From Streptomyces tuirus (GTDB lineage: Bacteria > Actinomycetota > Actinomycetes > Streptomycetales > Streptomycetaceae): DNA of 64,000 nucleotides. The notes under the pieces were generated by a model that worked only from the letters and a program-made list of their open reading frames with translations, ran no database searches and was not told the origin of the DNA. Both the position numbers and the translations under genes were made by a program. Shown here in pieces: positions 33,384 to 42,938 of the stretch; position 1 is the first letter of the stretch; every line of letters begins with the position of its first letter. The DNA lies in assembly GCF_014701095.1 (NCBI RefSeq), contig NZ_AP023439.1, forward strand, positions 2,344,001 through 2,408,000. The letters are read 5' to 3'.

Positions 33384-35504
33384 TCAGCCCGTGCCGACTC
33401 CGTTCGTGTCACCGGCGGCGGGCATCCGCTGCCCGGGCACGGCGTCGGCCAGCTGGGCTTCCGCCTCGGCCTCCGCGAGGGCGGCCGCGTCCCGTGACTG
33501 CTGGCCGACGTTGCGGGTCTCGGCCTTGAGCGCGAGGTTCGCGACCGCGGTGTTGAACTGCTCGAGGGACGTCGGCTCGTCCGGGCCCAGCAGGTACCGC
33601 TTGAGTTCCTTGCGGTCCTCGGCCAGCGCGTCGGCGTCCGGGGCGCGGACCGCGCCGAGCAGCTCGCCCAGCTCGGCCGCGCTGTTGGACAGGATCACCG
33701 CGGCACGCACCGCCGTGTTGTTCCGCTTGAACTCCTCGACGCCCACCTCGGCCGAGTCCGTGACCGCGTACGGCTTGCCGCTCGCGATGAAGTCGGAGAC
33801 CACGCTGGAGATGTCCGAGATCATCGCGTCGGAGACGTTGAAGCAGTCGTACAGCCGCGGCTCGGCGCCGGTGATGACGCGGTGCTCCCAGGACGGGAAG
33901 GAACGCCAGTAGGCGTCGTTCCACTCGGCGCGCAGCCGGGCGGTCTCCTCGTGCCGGGCGGTGTCGACCAGCCCGTCACGGGAGGCCACGGCCTCGTCGC
34001 CGCGGTCGCCGCCGGAGCCGGACAGCTGCGCGAGCCGCGCCTCGATCCGCTCCAGCTCGGCCTTGGCCTGCGCCTGGGCGGCGGTGTCGGCGATGAAGCG
34101 CGTGTTGATGGCGCGCTCGGCGGCGGCCTTCTGCACCAGGGCGGTGATCCGCTGGTGTGCGGCGCCGGCCTCCTTGCTGACGTTGCCGGTGAACGGGTGC
34201 GGCTTGTACAGGACGCGGACCGGCGGGTCGGCCTGCACCAGCTGCTTCACGATGTTCTCGCCGGCCAGCACGACCGAGGTGTTGCCCGGGTTGCCGTCCC
34301 AGCCCTCCCAGGTGGGGGCGTACAGAACCGTGGGAATGCGGCCCTCGGGCACGCCCTGCCAGGTCTGGATCGGGGCGAGCTGCGGGCGGCCGACCTCGAC
34401 GATGTCGTCATCGCGGACACCGACGTCGGCGATGGCGTAGCGGTCGCGGCCCGCGCGGCCGGCCGTCCACACCTCGTCGTAGACCTTGCTGTACGGGTTG
34501 ACGCTGGCGAGCTTGTCGCTGTCGCCGTGGCCGATGAAGACGTGCTTGATGGTGGGCACGCGCAGCAGGTGGATGTTCTTGCCGACGTTGGCCGCGTAGA
34601 GCGCGACGCGCACTGTGGAGAGGTCCAGGTTCATCAGGTGCACCCCTCCGGGCACGCAGATGACGGGGACCGTGGTGGGCGCCAGATTGTTCAGGATGGC
34701 CCGCTCGCGCAGGATGATCAGCGGCTTGGACTCCAGCTTCTCCATGGTGTCGAGCCACATGTTGACCTGGTAGGCGGAGTCCTTGGAACCCGAGAAGTAC
34801 AGGACCGTCTCCGGCTTGTAATCGGCCAGCCAGTCGTCGACGGCGGCCAGGACCTTCTCGGCGTTCGGCGGGATCTTCCGGCCGCGCACGTACGGCACGA
34901 GCGCGAGGACGTACAGGGTGGCCAGGGCCACGGTGATGCCGATGCCGATGAAGCCGATCAGGGCCGACTTGGCCTGCGCGGCGACCAGGATGCCGACGAC
35001 CGCCACGAGGTCGAGGTGGAGCATCTTCTCGGCGGAGCGGTGCAGCAGCCCCCGCGGCGGGGCGTCCGGGATGCGGATGCGCGAGGCCAGGTCGACATTG
35101 CGGGTGGCGACCGGCATGCGGCGGCGGTTGCGGATCAGCTGGACCAGCGCGCCGTGCGGGGCCTGGAGGCCGTAGAAGGCGATGAAGCAGGCGATCGCCC
35201 CGTAGTAGATCAGATTGTCCGCGAGGGACAGCCGGGCCAGCAGCAGGACGAGCAGCAGCTGCCTGATCAGGAAGCGGATCGACAGGCCGGCCCGCACCTT
35301 GCCGAGGCGGTTGATCAGATAGCTGCCCTTGCGGTGCAGATAGTGGTCCGCCAGGTACGTCACGGCGGCCGCTGCCGCGAAGGCGGGAACGCTCGGGACG
35401 AGCGCGGCCAGCATGAGGGCGGGGAAGCCCGCCACCATGAGGATCGCCGCGGCCAGCTCGGCCGCGCTGCCCACCCGGGCGACGCGAATAGCGGTGGATA
35501 TCAC
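33384..35504 (-). CDS. TagF-like polyol-phosphate polymerase fused to membrane domain (copy 2)
   Basis: 706 residues with the same layout as copy 1: about six membrane helices in the first 220 residues, then the glycerophosphotransferase-like domain (YFSGSKDSAYQVNMWLDTM; HVFIGHGDSDKLASVN; VLYAPTWEGWDGNPG; LYKPHPFTG; SDISSVVSDFI). An extra coiled segment (AAQAQAKAELERIEARL) lies in the linker before the last part, and the tail is Ala/Glu-rich. Two paralogues differing in this linker suggests two polymerases, or one initiator and one elongator. GTG start with AGCAGG upstream. Confidence 0.9.
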   Translation of the reverse strand: MISTAIRVARVGSAAELAAAILMVAGFPALMLAALVPSVPAFAAAAAVTYLADHYLHRKGSYLINRLGKVRAGLSIRFLIRQLLLVLLLARLSLADNLIYYGAIACFIAFYGLQAPHGALVQLIRNRRRMPVATRNVDLASRIRIPDAPPRGLLHRSAEKMLHLDLVAVVGILVAAQAKSALIGFIGIGITVALATLYVLALVPYVRGRKIPPNAEKVLAAVDDWLADYKPETVLYFSGSKDSAYQVNMWLDTMEKLESKPLIILRERAILNNLAPTTVPVICVPGGVHLMNLDLSTVRVALYAANVGKNIHLLRVPTIKHVFIGHGDSDKLASVNPYSKVYDEVWTAGRAGRDRYAIADVGVRDDDIVEVGRPQLAPIQTWQGVPEGRIPTVLYAPTWEGWDGNPGNTSVVLAGENIVKQLVQADPPVRVLYKPHPFTGNVSKEAGAAHQRITALVQKAAAERAINTRFIADTAAQAQAKAELERIEARLAQLSGSGGDRGDEAVASRDGLVDTARHEETARLRAEWNDAYWRSFPSWEHRVITGAEPRLYDCFNVSDAMISDISSVVSDFIASGKPYAVTDSAEVGVEEFKRNNTAVRAAVILSNSAAELGELLGAVRAPDADALAEDRKELKRYLLGPDEPTSLEQFNTAVANLALKAETRNVGQQSRDAAALAEAEAEAQLADAVPGQRMPAAGDTNGVGTG

Positions 35505-35586
35505 GGAGAAACCTGCTCTTGGGAGGGGTGTGCCGGTCTTGGTTCTAGAATGCGGCTGGTCTGTGAATATTCGCGAGACTGTATGG

Positions 35587-35654
35587 ATTCAGGCCCCTGC
35601 GAACACTCCGGTCAACGACAAAAGCCGTTAACAGGAGAGCGCAGAGGCCTGAAT
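35587..35654 (-). promoter_or_regulatory. Extended bulged stem-loop in the polymer operon
   Basis: Nested complementary pairs: ATTCAGGCC with GGCCTGAAT, CTGCG with CGCAG, CTCC with GGAG and AACG with CGTT, covering 68 bases. It lies between the stop of the fused CDP-ribitol synthase (35681) and the start of TagF-like copy 2 (35504), in their transcript orientation. It could be an attenuator, a processing site or a terminator; it does not end in a T-tract. Confidence 0.55.
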
Positions 35655-35680
35655 TACCGGAGTCTATTTGGCGCCAATTA

Positions 35681-37177
35681 TTACACGCCGTCCTGCCGGT
35701 CCAGCACCGTGGCCAGCGCCTGCTCGAAGCCGGAGGCCCGGGCCGCGCCGGCCGTCGGGTCCTGCTGGCGGACGTCGATCACGTGGCCGGTGAGCTCGGA
35801 GAGCAGCACGTCGAGGGAGGTGCGGGCGACGGCCTCGGAGGACAGCAGGGAACCTGCGGGCTCCTGGCCGAAGGCCTTGGTGCGCATGGGGGTGGCGGTG
35901 CGCTCGGGGTTGATGCAGTTGACGCGGACGCCGTCGCCGGCCCACTCGTCGGACAGGGCCTGGGTGAGGTTCACCATGGCGGCCTTGGTGGAGGAGTAGA
36001 GGCTGTACTCGGCGCGGCCCCGGGTGTAGCTGCTGGAGGTGTAGAGCAGCAGCTGGCCCTTGGTCTCGGACAGGTACTTGTACGAGGACCGGGCGATCTG
36101 CACCGGGGCCAGGTAGTTGACCTTCAGCGCCTCCTCGATGGTGGCGTTGTCGGTCTCGGCGAGCTTGCCTATGCGCAGCACGCCGGCGGTGTTGACCACG
36201 TAGTCGATGCGGCCGGTCTCGGCGTACGCCTTGGACAGGGCGTCGTCGACCTCCTCCGGGTTCTCCACGTGGGTGCCGGTGGTGGAGCGGCCGAGGGCGT
36301 AGACCTTGGCGCCGTAGGACTCGGCGAGCTCGGCGATGTCCTTGCCGATGCCGTAGCTGCCGCCGAAGACGACCATGGTCTTGCCGGTCAGCAGCTCGCG
36401 GTAGGCCTCCTCGGAGACCTGCTCGGGCGCGGCCGTGGAGGCCAGCTGGAAGAGCTTGTCGGCGATGAAGACGTCGACGGGCTGGGTGACCTTCATGTTG
36501 TACTCGTCACCCGCGACGACGTGGATCGGCACGTCCGGCAGGTACTTGAGCACGACGGAGCAGTCGTCGGTGGCCTGGAAGTTGGGGTCACCGGCGGCGA
36601 CCTCGTAGGCCCGCTTGATCGTGGACAGCTTGAAGGCCTGCGGCGTCTGGCCGCGGCGCAGCCGGGAGCGGTCCGGGATCTCGGTGATGAACTCGCCGTC
36701 CTCGCCGTGCGTGCGCGTGACGATGATGGTGTCGGCGGACGGGATGGCCACGTCGACGGCCTGGTAGCGCTCCAGCGCGACGACGCAGTCGTCGATGACG
36801 CGCTGCGAGAGCAGGGGGCGCACGGCGTCGTGGAAGAGGACGTTGGCGTCCTCGCCCTCGGCGAGGCCCTCGCCCAGCGCGGCGATGGCGCGCTCGGTGG
36901 TCTCGTTCCGCGTGGAGCCGCCCTCGATGACCTTCGAGACCTTCTGGAAGCCGGCCTTCGCGACGATCTTTTCGATGTCGGGCACGTACCCGGGCGCCAT
37001 CAGCACGATGATGTCGTCGATCGAGTCCGTGTTCTCGAAGGTGGTCAGCGTGTGCTCGATGACTGCCTTGCCGGCGATCTTCAGCAGCTGCTTGGGGATC
37101 GACAGACCCACGCGCTGACCGGTGCCACCGGCCAGGATCACTGCGGTGGTACGGGGCTTGGCTATGTGCTGGGACAC
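35681..37177 (-). CDS. Bifunctional CDP-ribitol synthase (cytidylyltransferase plus SDR reductase)
   Basis: 498 residues. The N-terminal half is an IspD/TarI-type cytidylyltransferase (AVILAGGTGQRVGLSIPKQLL; LFHDAVRPLLS; GQTPQAFKLSTIKRAYE). The C-terminal half is a short-chain dehydrogenase (VFGGSYGIGKDIAELAESYG; the catalytic YSLYSSTK). The same fusion order is known from Haemophilus Bcs1/Acs1, which makes CDP-ribitol from ribulose 5-phosphate. It would therefore supply CDP-ribitol to the TagF-like polymerases. GTG 37177 is the start; the upstream reading MGPFPSS lacks a ribosome site. Confidence 0.88.
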   Translation of the reverse strand: MSQHIAKPRTTAVILAGGTGQRVGLSIPKQLLKIAGKAVIEHTLTTFENTDSIDDIIVLMAPGYVPDIEKIVAKAGFQKVSKVIEGGSTRNETTERAIAALGEGLAEGEDANVLFHDAVRPLLSQRVIDDCVVALERYQAVDVAIPSADTIIVTRTHGEDGEFITEIPDRSRLRRGQTPQAFKLSTIKRAYEVAAGDPNFQATDDCSVVLKYLPDVPIHVVAGDEYNMKVTQPVDVFIADKLFQLASTAAPEQVSEEAYRELLTGKTMVVFGGSYGIGKDIAELAESYGAKVYALGRSTTGTHVENPEEVDDALSKAYAETGRIDYVVNTAGVLRIGKLAETDNATIEEALKVNYLAPVQIARSSYKYLSETKGQLLLYTSSSYTRGRAEYSLYSSTKAAMVNLTQALSDEWAGDGVRVNCINPERTATPMRTKAFGQEPAGSLLSSEAVARTSLDVLLSELTGHVIDVRQQDPTAGAARASGFEQALATVLDRQDGV

Positions 37178-37700
37178 AGGTGACCTACCTTGGGGCGACA
37201 GGGAACTCGGAAATGGTCCCACTTGTGGTTACCGCGATGCAAGGTGAGCGACCTTCACCGCATATGTGCGCGCCACCTCTCATTCACCTGGCGACGCCGC
37301 TGATTGCGAGACGGTTGCGTGAACCCCGCGAAATGCGCTGTGAGTAACTGCACAGAAGCTCTGCGACAGCGGAGCCCCGCGGGGCGGCGGTGACCGAGGG
37401 CCCTCACGGGCTCCCTGGGACGATGTCCTGTGCACGGTACGCGCTTTGACGGCGCCCCGTGCACCACGGCCGCCGCCCGCCGGGGCGGTCACGGGGGCCG
37501 CTGTGGGCGGATCGCCCCTTCCCGGGGCGCGCGGCGGGACGCGTTCTTCATGCGGGCCGACCGCGAATACGGCGCTTGTGGCGGCCCATTGCGGCGGAAT
37601 TCCCGGTTGCGATTGCGCAGCATTTCGGTCTCGGCGAGAGCAATACACCGCGAGACCGGGTCGGACTTCTCACACCTCTCGCACGTCCCGTACGGCGAAG
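37178..37700. other. Non-coding stretch upstream of the CDP-ribitol synthase
   Basis: About 520 bases with no convincing gene on either strand; the overlapping open frames show no recognisable protein and are GC-composition shadows. It would hold the promoter of the polymer gene at 35681. I see no repeats or strong hairpins before the terminator at 37701. Confidence 0.5.
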
Positions 37701-37729
37701 AGCCCGGGACTCCGAGGAGTCCCGGGCTC
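37701..37729 (-). terminator. Terminator of phoD
   Basis: AGCCCGGGACTCC (37701-37713) pairs perfectly with 37717-37729 around a 3-base loop, 19 bases past the phoD stop. Confidence 0.75.
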
Positions 37730-37747
37730 ACGCGCCCCGCGGGCCGG

Positions 37748-39298
37748 TCAGACGACCTCGACGCCCGGGCGGCCCGCCTCGACCCGCAGCCTCGCCAGCG
37801 TGCTCGGCGTCGAGGCCGGCTGCCGCACGGTGTCGACCACCCTCACCTGGGCGTCGATGCCGTCACGGCGGACGTCGAAGAGGTGGTAGCCGCGGTGGGC
37901 GTCGAGCAGCTTCCAGTGCGGGTTGTCCGGGCGCCGCGGGTCCCACTCCCGGTGGAAGGCGGCCTGGTCCTGGTCGCCGTTGCTGGAGATGGAGGTGCCG
38001 ACGAACTCGGCGCCGACGACCCCGGAGTCCGGGTCGGCGTAGTCCTCCTTGAGGTCGCTGATCATCGTCAGGTGCCGGTCGCCCGAGAGCACCACCGGGT
38101 TGCGGACCTGCCGGAACTCCTCCATGAACGCGTTGCGTTCGGCCTGGTAGCCGTCCCAGGCGTCGTAGAACCAGAGCTTGCCCTCGCCGACCTTGAGGTC
38201 CGTCTCGGCCATCATGATCTGGGAGGCGATGAGGTTCCAGCGGGCGGGCGACTCCTGCAGCCCGTTCAGCAGCCACCGCTTCTGCCGGGCGCCCAGCATG
38301 GTCAGCGACGGGTCCTGGGCGCCGGCCTGGCTGGTGGCCTGGTCGCTGCGGTACTGGCGGGTGTCCAGGACGTTGAGCCGGGCCAGGCGGCCGAACTCCA
38401 GGCGGCGGTACATCCGGATGTGCGGGCCGTCCGGGACGGCGGTGGCACGGACCGGCATGTGTTCGTAGAAGGCCTGGTAGGCCGCGGTCAGCCGGGCCAC
38501 GAACGCGTCGTGCGGCTGTTTGTCCGGGTCCTGCGGGATCTCGCCGGCGAAGTCGTTGTCCACCTCGTGGTCGTCGAAGGACACCACGAAGGGCGCGTGT
38601 CCGTGCATCGCCGCGAGGTCCGGGTCGGTCCGGTACTGCGCGTACCGGTTGCGGTACTGGACGAGGCTGAACGGCTCACCGGTGCCCTCGTGCCGCCGTA
38701 CGCCCGTCGCCGAGGGCATGGACTCGTAGATGTAGTCGCCGACGAACACCACGACGTCCGGGTCCTGATCCAGCATGTCTGCGTATGGCGTGAAATAGCC
38801 GTGCTGCCAGTTCTGGCAGGAGGCGAGGGCCATGCGCAGGGAGCCACCGGAGCTGTGGGGGTGGGGCGCGGTACGGGTGCGGCCGACGGGCGAGAGCTGC
38901 CCGCTGGTGCGGAAGCGGTACCAGTAGCTACGGTCCGCGCGCAGCCCGCGTACGTCCACGTGAACGCTGTGCCCGTACTCGGGCCGGGCCTGCGCGATGC
39001 CCCCGCGGACGAGCTTTCTGAATCGGGGGTCCTCGGCGAGCTGCCACTCCACCGGCACCATCCGGTCGGGCATGCCGCCGCCGTTCAGCGGGTCCGGGGC
39101 CAGTCTGGTCCACAGCACGATGCCGTCCGGCAGCGGGTCGCCCGAGGCGACGCCGAGGCTGAACACACCGTCGGGCAACGGTGTCTCGGCCGCTCGGGCG
39201 GCGGCCGGGAGCCACAGCTGGGCGGAGGCCGCGGCGCCGAGCACCGCGGCGCCCGCACCGAGAAAGCGGCGTCGGTCGGGGGATACTGCTCCGGTCAT
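37748..39298 (-). CDS. phoD: Secreted PhoD-family phosphodiesterase
   Basis: 516 residues. A Tat signal (PDRRRFLGAGAAVLGAAASA) is followed by the N-terminal PhoD domain and the metallophosphatase core: ALASCQNWQHGYF, VFVGDYIYE, VSFDDHEVDNDF and LSGDRHLTMISDL carry the metal ligands. PhoD of Bacillus subtilis can break down wall teichoic acid phosphodiesters, which fits the polymer genes next door. I looked for a PHO box upstream and did not find a convincing one. Ends VEVV. Confidence 0.95.
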   Translation of the reverse strand: MTGAVSPDRRRFLGAGAAVLGAAASAQLWLPAAARAAETPLPDGVFSLGVASGDPLPDGIVLWTRLAPDPLNGGGMPDRMVPVEWQLAEDPRFRKLVRGGIAQARPEYGHSVHVDVRGLRADRSYWYRFRTSGQLSPVGRTRTAPHPHSSGGSLRMALASCQNWQHGYFTPYADMLDQDPDVVVFVGDYIYESMPSATGVRRHEGTGEPFSLVQYRNRYAQYRTDPDLAAMHGHAPFVVSFDDHEVDNDFAGEIPQDPDKQPHDAFVARLTAAYQAFYEHMPVRATAVPDGPHIRMYRRLEFGRLARLNVLDTRQYRSDQATSQAGAQDPSLTMLGARQKRWLLNGLQESPARWNLIASQIMMAETDLKVGEGKLWFYDAWDGYQAERNAFMEEFRQVRNPVVLSGDRHLTMISDLKEDYADPDSGVVGAEFVGTSISSNGDQDQAAFHREWDPRRPDNPHWKLLDAHRGYHLFDVRRDGIDAQVRVVDTVRQPASTPSTLARLRVEAGRPGVEVV

Positions 39299-39412
39299 CG
39301 GCTGACTCCCTTACCTCGCTGGCCACATGGACACGGGGAAGCTTCACGCTCGCGGGCGGTCCGCCCGCTGAACGCCGGGGTTCACGTACATGACAACTAA
39401 GCAGACAAAGAG

Positions 39413-39457
39413 AGACTCGCCGCCAGCATCGGAACAAGCCGTTGCCGGGGCGAGTCT
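39413..39457 (-). terminator. Terminator of the FG-GAP gene
   Basis: AGACTCGCC (39413-39421) pairs with GGCGAGTCT (39449-39457), 21 bases after the FG-GAP gene stop at 39478. Confidence 0.6.
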
Positions 39458-39477
39458 GACAGGTGATCAGTGACGGG

Positions 39478-40977
39478 TCAGCGCGCGAAACCCCTGCCGA
39501 GGGAGGAGCCGCTCTTGTCCGTGCCGAGGGTGCCCGCGCCGAAGCTGACCGAGCCGGTGGCGGTGGGAGTGTTCACCGGGTTGGGGAACGCCCAGACTCC
39601 GCCGTCCCGGTTCTCACCGGTCGCGCCGGCGAACAGCTCGGCCCGGCCGTCGCCGTTGACGTCGAGCAGGCTGGTGTCGGCGCCGAAGAAGTCGTTCGGC
39701 TCCGCGGTGCCCGGGACGTTCCTGGTGTTCTGGCTGACGCTGTAGGCCCCGTCCCCGGTGAGCCCCTTCCTGCCGCCGCGCAGGACGGTGACCTGGCCGG
39801 CCGCGTAGACCTCCCCGAGGTCCTCGCTCGCGCTGCCGGTGGACACGTCCGCGTAGCCGTCGGCGTTGACGTCACCGACGGAGATGCCCCCGCCGAAACC
39901 GTCGGACCACTCCGAGCTCCCGGGCACACCCGGGGTGTCCTGCGTGAGGATCGTCGTACGGGAGGTGTCGGGGCCCTCGGCCGAGCCGTGCACCACGCCG
40001 ATCTGGCCGCCCTTCAACAGCGGATCGTCGAGGTCGACTTCGCCGAAGCCGTCGTTCGGGCGGCCGATGACGAGGTCGGCGTACCCGTCCTTGTCCACGT
40101 CGCCGACGCCGAGGCTCTCGCCGCCGCGCATGCGCGTGCCGTCGGGGTTGTTCACCGGGGCGGGGGCGCTCAGCCCGTCGGGGGTGCCCCGCAGAAAGAC
40201 CGCGCGCCGGTGCCGGTAGTCGGGGTCGTGCATGTCGTCGTCGCTGACGTCGTGGATGAGCGCGACCAGGTCCGTGATGCCGTCGTGGTCGACGTCCCCG
40301 GCCGCCACGTCGTCCGTGACGTACGCGGGCTCGATGGCCAGGGTCCGGCTCTTCGCGGCACCCGTGGTGCGGTCGAACGGCCCGGACAGCAGGCGGTTTC
40401 CGGTGGCGAGGTCCGGATGGCCGTCGCCGTCGAAGTCGCCGAGCGCCGGGGTCTCGGGGTCGACCGGGTCCTCCTCGGTGCCGGTGGCCACGGCCGTGCC
40501 GCCGGACAGGCCCTGCTTCCCGCCCCACAGCACGGCGAGCGTGCCGGCCGCCCTGACCTCTCCGACGCTCTCGCCCGGGGCGCCCACGACCAGATCGGCG
40601 TAGCCGTCGCCGTCCAGGTCACCGGCGGCGAGACCGTCGCCGTAGTCGTCGTTGGTCTCCGCGGCACCCGGTATGCCCGGGGTGTTCTGGCTGAGGACCT
40701 GCTTGTGGGTGAGGTCGAGGCCCTTGGACGAGCCGTACACGACAGCCACGTACCCGGCCTGGGCCTGACCGCCGACCTTTCCGCGCGGGGCGGCGACGGC
40801 CAGGTCCTGGTAGCCGTCGCCGTTGAAGTCGTCCTGGAGCTTGTCCGCCACGGACGGCGCGGCCGGCGCGGCCGGGACCGCGTGCGCGGCGGCCACCGGG
40901 GTGGTCACGGCCGCGACGACGGCGATCGCCGCGGCGACCGCTCGGCCGGCCCTGCGCTTGCTCATGGACTGAGGCAC
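39478..40977 (-). CDS. Secreted FG-GAP (integrin-alpha-like) repeat protein
   Basis: 499 residues: a signal peptide (AVAAAIAVVAAVTTPVAAAHA) and about seven blades, each with a calcium loop such as DFNGDGYQD, DLDGDGYAD, DFDGDGHPD, DVDHDGITD, DVDKDGYAD, DVNADGYAD and DVNGDGRAE. Together these form a seven-bladed beta-propeller. Such proteins bind surface ligands or cell-wall components. GTG 40977 has CGGAG 6 bases upstream. Position between phoD and obg fits a role at the envelope, but the ligand is unknown. Confidence 0.92.
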   Translation of the reverse strand: MPQSMSKRRAGRAVAAAIAVVAAVTTPVAAAHAVPAAPAAPSVADKLQDDFNGDGYQDLAVAAPRGKVGGQAQAGYVAVVYGSSKGLDLTHKQVLSQNTPGIPGAAETNDDYGDGLAAGDLDGDGYADLVVGAPGESVGEVRAAGTLAVLWGGKQGLSGGTAVATGTEEDPVDPETPALGDFDGDGHPDLATGNRLLSGPFDRTTGAAKSRTLAIEPAYVTDDVAAGDVDHDGITDLVALIHDVSDDDMHDPDYRHRRAVFLRGTPDGLSAPAPVNNPDGTRMRGGESLGVGDVDKDGYADLVIGRPNDGFGEVDLDDPLLKGGQIGVVHGSAEGPDTSRTTILTQDTPGVPGSSEWSDGFGGGISVGDVNADGYADVSTGSASEDLGEVYAAGQVTVLRGGRKGLTGDGAYSVSQNTRNVPGTAEPNDFFGADTSLLDVNGDGRAELFAGATGENRDGGVWAFPNPVNTPTATGSVSFGAGTLGTDKSGSSLGRGFAR

Positions 40978-41109
40978 GTCAACTCCGTTGATCCGCTGGG
41001 AAGTTACGGCGCCGCGGGGAACAAGATCCCCACCGGCGCCACCCTGTACGACTCACCGGAGAACGACTTGGTTGCACCCAAGTCCGTTGCGTATGTGCTG
41101 TTTGTTGAC

Positions 41110-42546
41110 TCAGAACGGCTCGAAGTCGTCGAACTCCTGCTGTGCCTCGTCCCGCTCGGCCTGCCGGTCCTTGCGGCGCTGCGCAGCCGGCCGCTCCCCC
41201 TCGAGGCGGTGGTCCTCGCCGCGCCGGCCGAGCATCTCGGCGCCGGCCGTCATGGACGGCTCCCAGTCGAAGACGACCGCGTTGTCCTCGGGGCCGATGG
41301 CGACGCCGTCGCCGCCCCGGGCGCCCGCCTTCAACAGCTCCTGCTCGACACCGAGCCGGTTGAGCCGGTCGGCGAGGTATCCGACGGCCTCGTCGTTGTT
41401 GAAGTCGGTCTGCCGCACCCAGCGCTCGGGCTTCTCGCCCCGCACCCGGAACAGGCCGTCGGCCTCCTGCGTCACGGTGAAGCCGGTGTCGTCCACGGCC
41501 TTGGGCCGGATCACGATCCGGGTCGCCTCTTCCTTCGGCTTCGCGGCCCGCGACTGCGCCACGAGCTCGGCGAGCGCGAAGGACAGCTCCTTCAGACCCA
41601 TGTGCGCCACGGCCGAGACCTCGAACACGCGGTAGCCGCGCGCCTCCAGGTCGGGTCGCACCATCTCGGCCAGATCCTTGCCGTCCGGTACGTCGATCTT
41701 GTTCAGGACGACGATGCGCGGCCGCTTGTCCAGCCCGCCGTACTGCCGCAGCTCCTCCTCGATGATGTCGAGGTCGGAGACCGGGTCACGCTCGGACTCC
41801 AGCGTCGCGGTGTCGAGGACGTGCACGAGCACACTGCACCGCTCCACGTGCCGCAGGAACTCGAGCCCCAGGCCCTTGCCCTGGCTGGCCCCGGGGATCA
41901 GCCCGGGCACGTCGGCGATGGTGTACACCGTCGAACCGGCCGTAACGACACCGAGGTTGGGCACGAGCGTGGTGAAGGGGTAGTCGGCGATCTTCGGCTT
42001 GGCGGCGCTCAGCACCGAGATCAGCGACGACTTCCCCGCGCTCGGGTACCCGACGAGGGCCACGTCGGCGACCGTCTTCAGCTCCAGGACGACGTCCCGC
42101 AGGTCTCCCGGCTCGCCGAGCAGCGCGAACCCGGGCGCCTTGCGCCGGGCGGAGGCCAGCGCCGCGTTGCCGAGCCCGCCCCGGCCGCCCTGCGCGGCGA
42201 CGTACGAGGTGCCGTGCCCGACCAGGTCGGCGAGGACGTTGCCCGCCTTGTCCAGCACGACCGTGCCGTCCGGCACCGGCAGGACCAGGTCCTGACCGTC
42301 CTTGCCCGAGCGGTTGCCGCCCTCGCCGGGCTTGCCGTTGGTGGCCTTGCGGTGCGGGGAGTGGTGGTAGTCGAGCAGCGTGGTGATCGACTGGTCGACG
42401 GTGAGGATCACGTCCCCGCCGCGCCCGCCGTTGCCGCCGTCCGGCCCGCCGAGGGGCTTGAATTTCTCACGGTGGACGGAGGCACAGCCGTGGCCTCCGT
42501 TACCCGCGGCGACGTGCAGCTCGACGCGGTCCACGAAGGTGGTCAT
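41110..42546 (-). CDS. obgE: Obg-family GTPase
   Basis: Ribosome-assembly and stress GTPase, linked to sporulation onset in Streptomyces. 478 residues: the glycine-rich OBG fold ([17 protein letters not shown]), the G domain ([30 protein letters not shown]) and the C-terminal OCT domain ([15 protein letters not shown]), plus an actinobacterial tail. ATG 42546. It follows rpmA and rplU in one operon. Confidence 0.97.
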   Translation of the reverse strand: MTTFVDRVELHVAAGNGGHGCASVHREKFKPLGGPDGGNGGRGGDVILTVDQSITTLLDYHHSPHRKATNGKPGEGGNRSGKDGQDLVLPVPDGTVVLDKAGNVLADLVGHGTSYVAAQGGRGGLGNAALASARRKAPGFALLGEPGDLRDVVLELKTVADVALVGYPSAGKSSLISVLSAAKPKIADYPFTTLVPNLGVVTAGSTVYTIADVPGLIPGASQGKGLGLEFLRHVERCSVLVHVLDTATLESERDPVSDLDIIEEELRQYGGLDKRPRIVVLNKIDVPDGKDLAEMVRPDLEARGYRVFEVSAVAHMGLKELSFALAELVAQSRAAKPKEEATRIVIRPKAVDDTGFTVTQEADGLFRVRGEKPERWVRQTDFNNDEAVGYLADRLNRLGVEQELLKAGARGGDGVAIGPEDNAVVFDWEPSMTAGAEMLGRRGEDHRLEGERPAAQRRKDRQAERDEAQQEFDDFEPF

Positions 42547-42615
42547 GGTGTGTGCCTCCAGGTGCGTACGTATGTGTACGGGTTGTACGGGATTGCTCTC
42601 TGCGTAACACGCGAA

Positions 42616-42654
42616 AGGCGGACCCGCTTCCCGTGAGGGAAGTGAGGTCCGCCT
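42616..42654 (-). terminator. Hairpin between rpmA and obgE
   Basis: AGGCGGACC (42616-42624) pairs with GGTCCGCCT (42646-42654), enclosing an inner TTCCC/GGGAA stem. No T-tract follows on the minus strand. It may lower read-through into obgE so that ribosomal proteins are made in excess. Confidence 0.55.
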
Positions 42655-42669
42655 CGCGAAAGCTTCCGA

Positions 42670-42924
42670 TCAGGCGACCGGAACGATGTTCACGACCTTG
42701 CGGCCACGGTGGGTGCCGAACTGCACCGAACCGGCCTCGAGGGCGAACAGCGTGTCGTCGCCGCCACGGCCGACGCCGGAGCCCGGGTGGAAGTGGGTGC
42801 CACGCTGACGGACCAGGATCTCACCCGCGTTGACGACCTGACCGCCGAAGCGCTTCACGCCGAGCCGCTGGGCATTGGAGTCGCGACCGTTCCGGGTGGA
42901 CGATGCGCCCTTCTTGTGTGCCAT
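42670..42924 (-). CDS. rpmA: 50S ribosomal protein L27
   Basis: 84 residues, opening [20 protein letters not shown], the L27 signature that reaches the peptidyl-transferase centre. There is no cleavable N-terminal extension as in Firmicutes. GAGGAG directly precedes the ATG. It lies 14 bases after rplU. Confidence 0.98.
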   Translation of the reverse strand: MAHKKGASSTRNGRDSNAQRLGVKRFGGQVVNAGEILVRQRGTHFHPGSGVGRGGDDTLFALEAGSVQFGTHRGRKVVNIVPVA

Positions 42925-42938
42925 TTCTCCTCAGTCCC

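Noticed and set aside
39373..39403. Possible PHO box upstream of phoD
   Set aside because: GTTCA-like words are spaced 12 bases rather than the 11-base direct repeat of Streptomyces PHO boxes and match poorly.
39463..42636. Long plus-strand frame across the FG-GAP gene and obgE
   Set aside because: Opposite strand to two well-supported genes; no recognisable protein.
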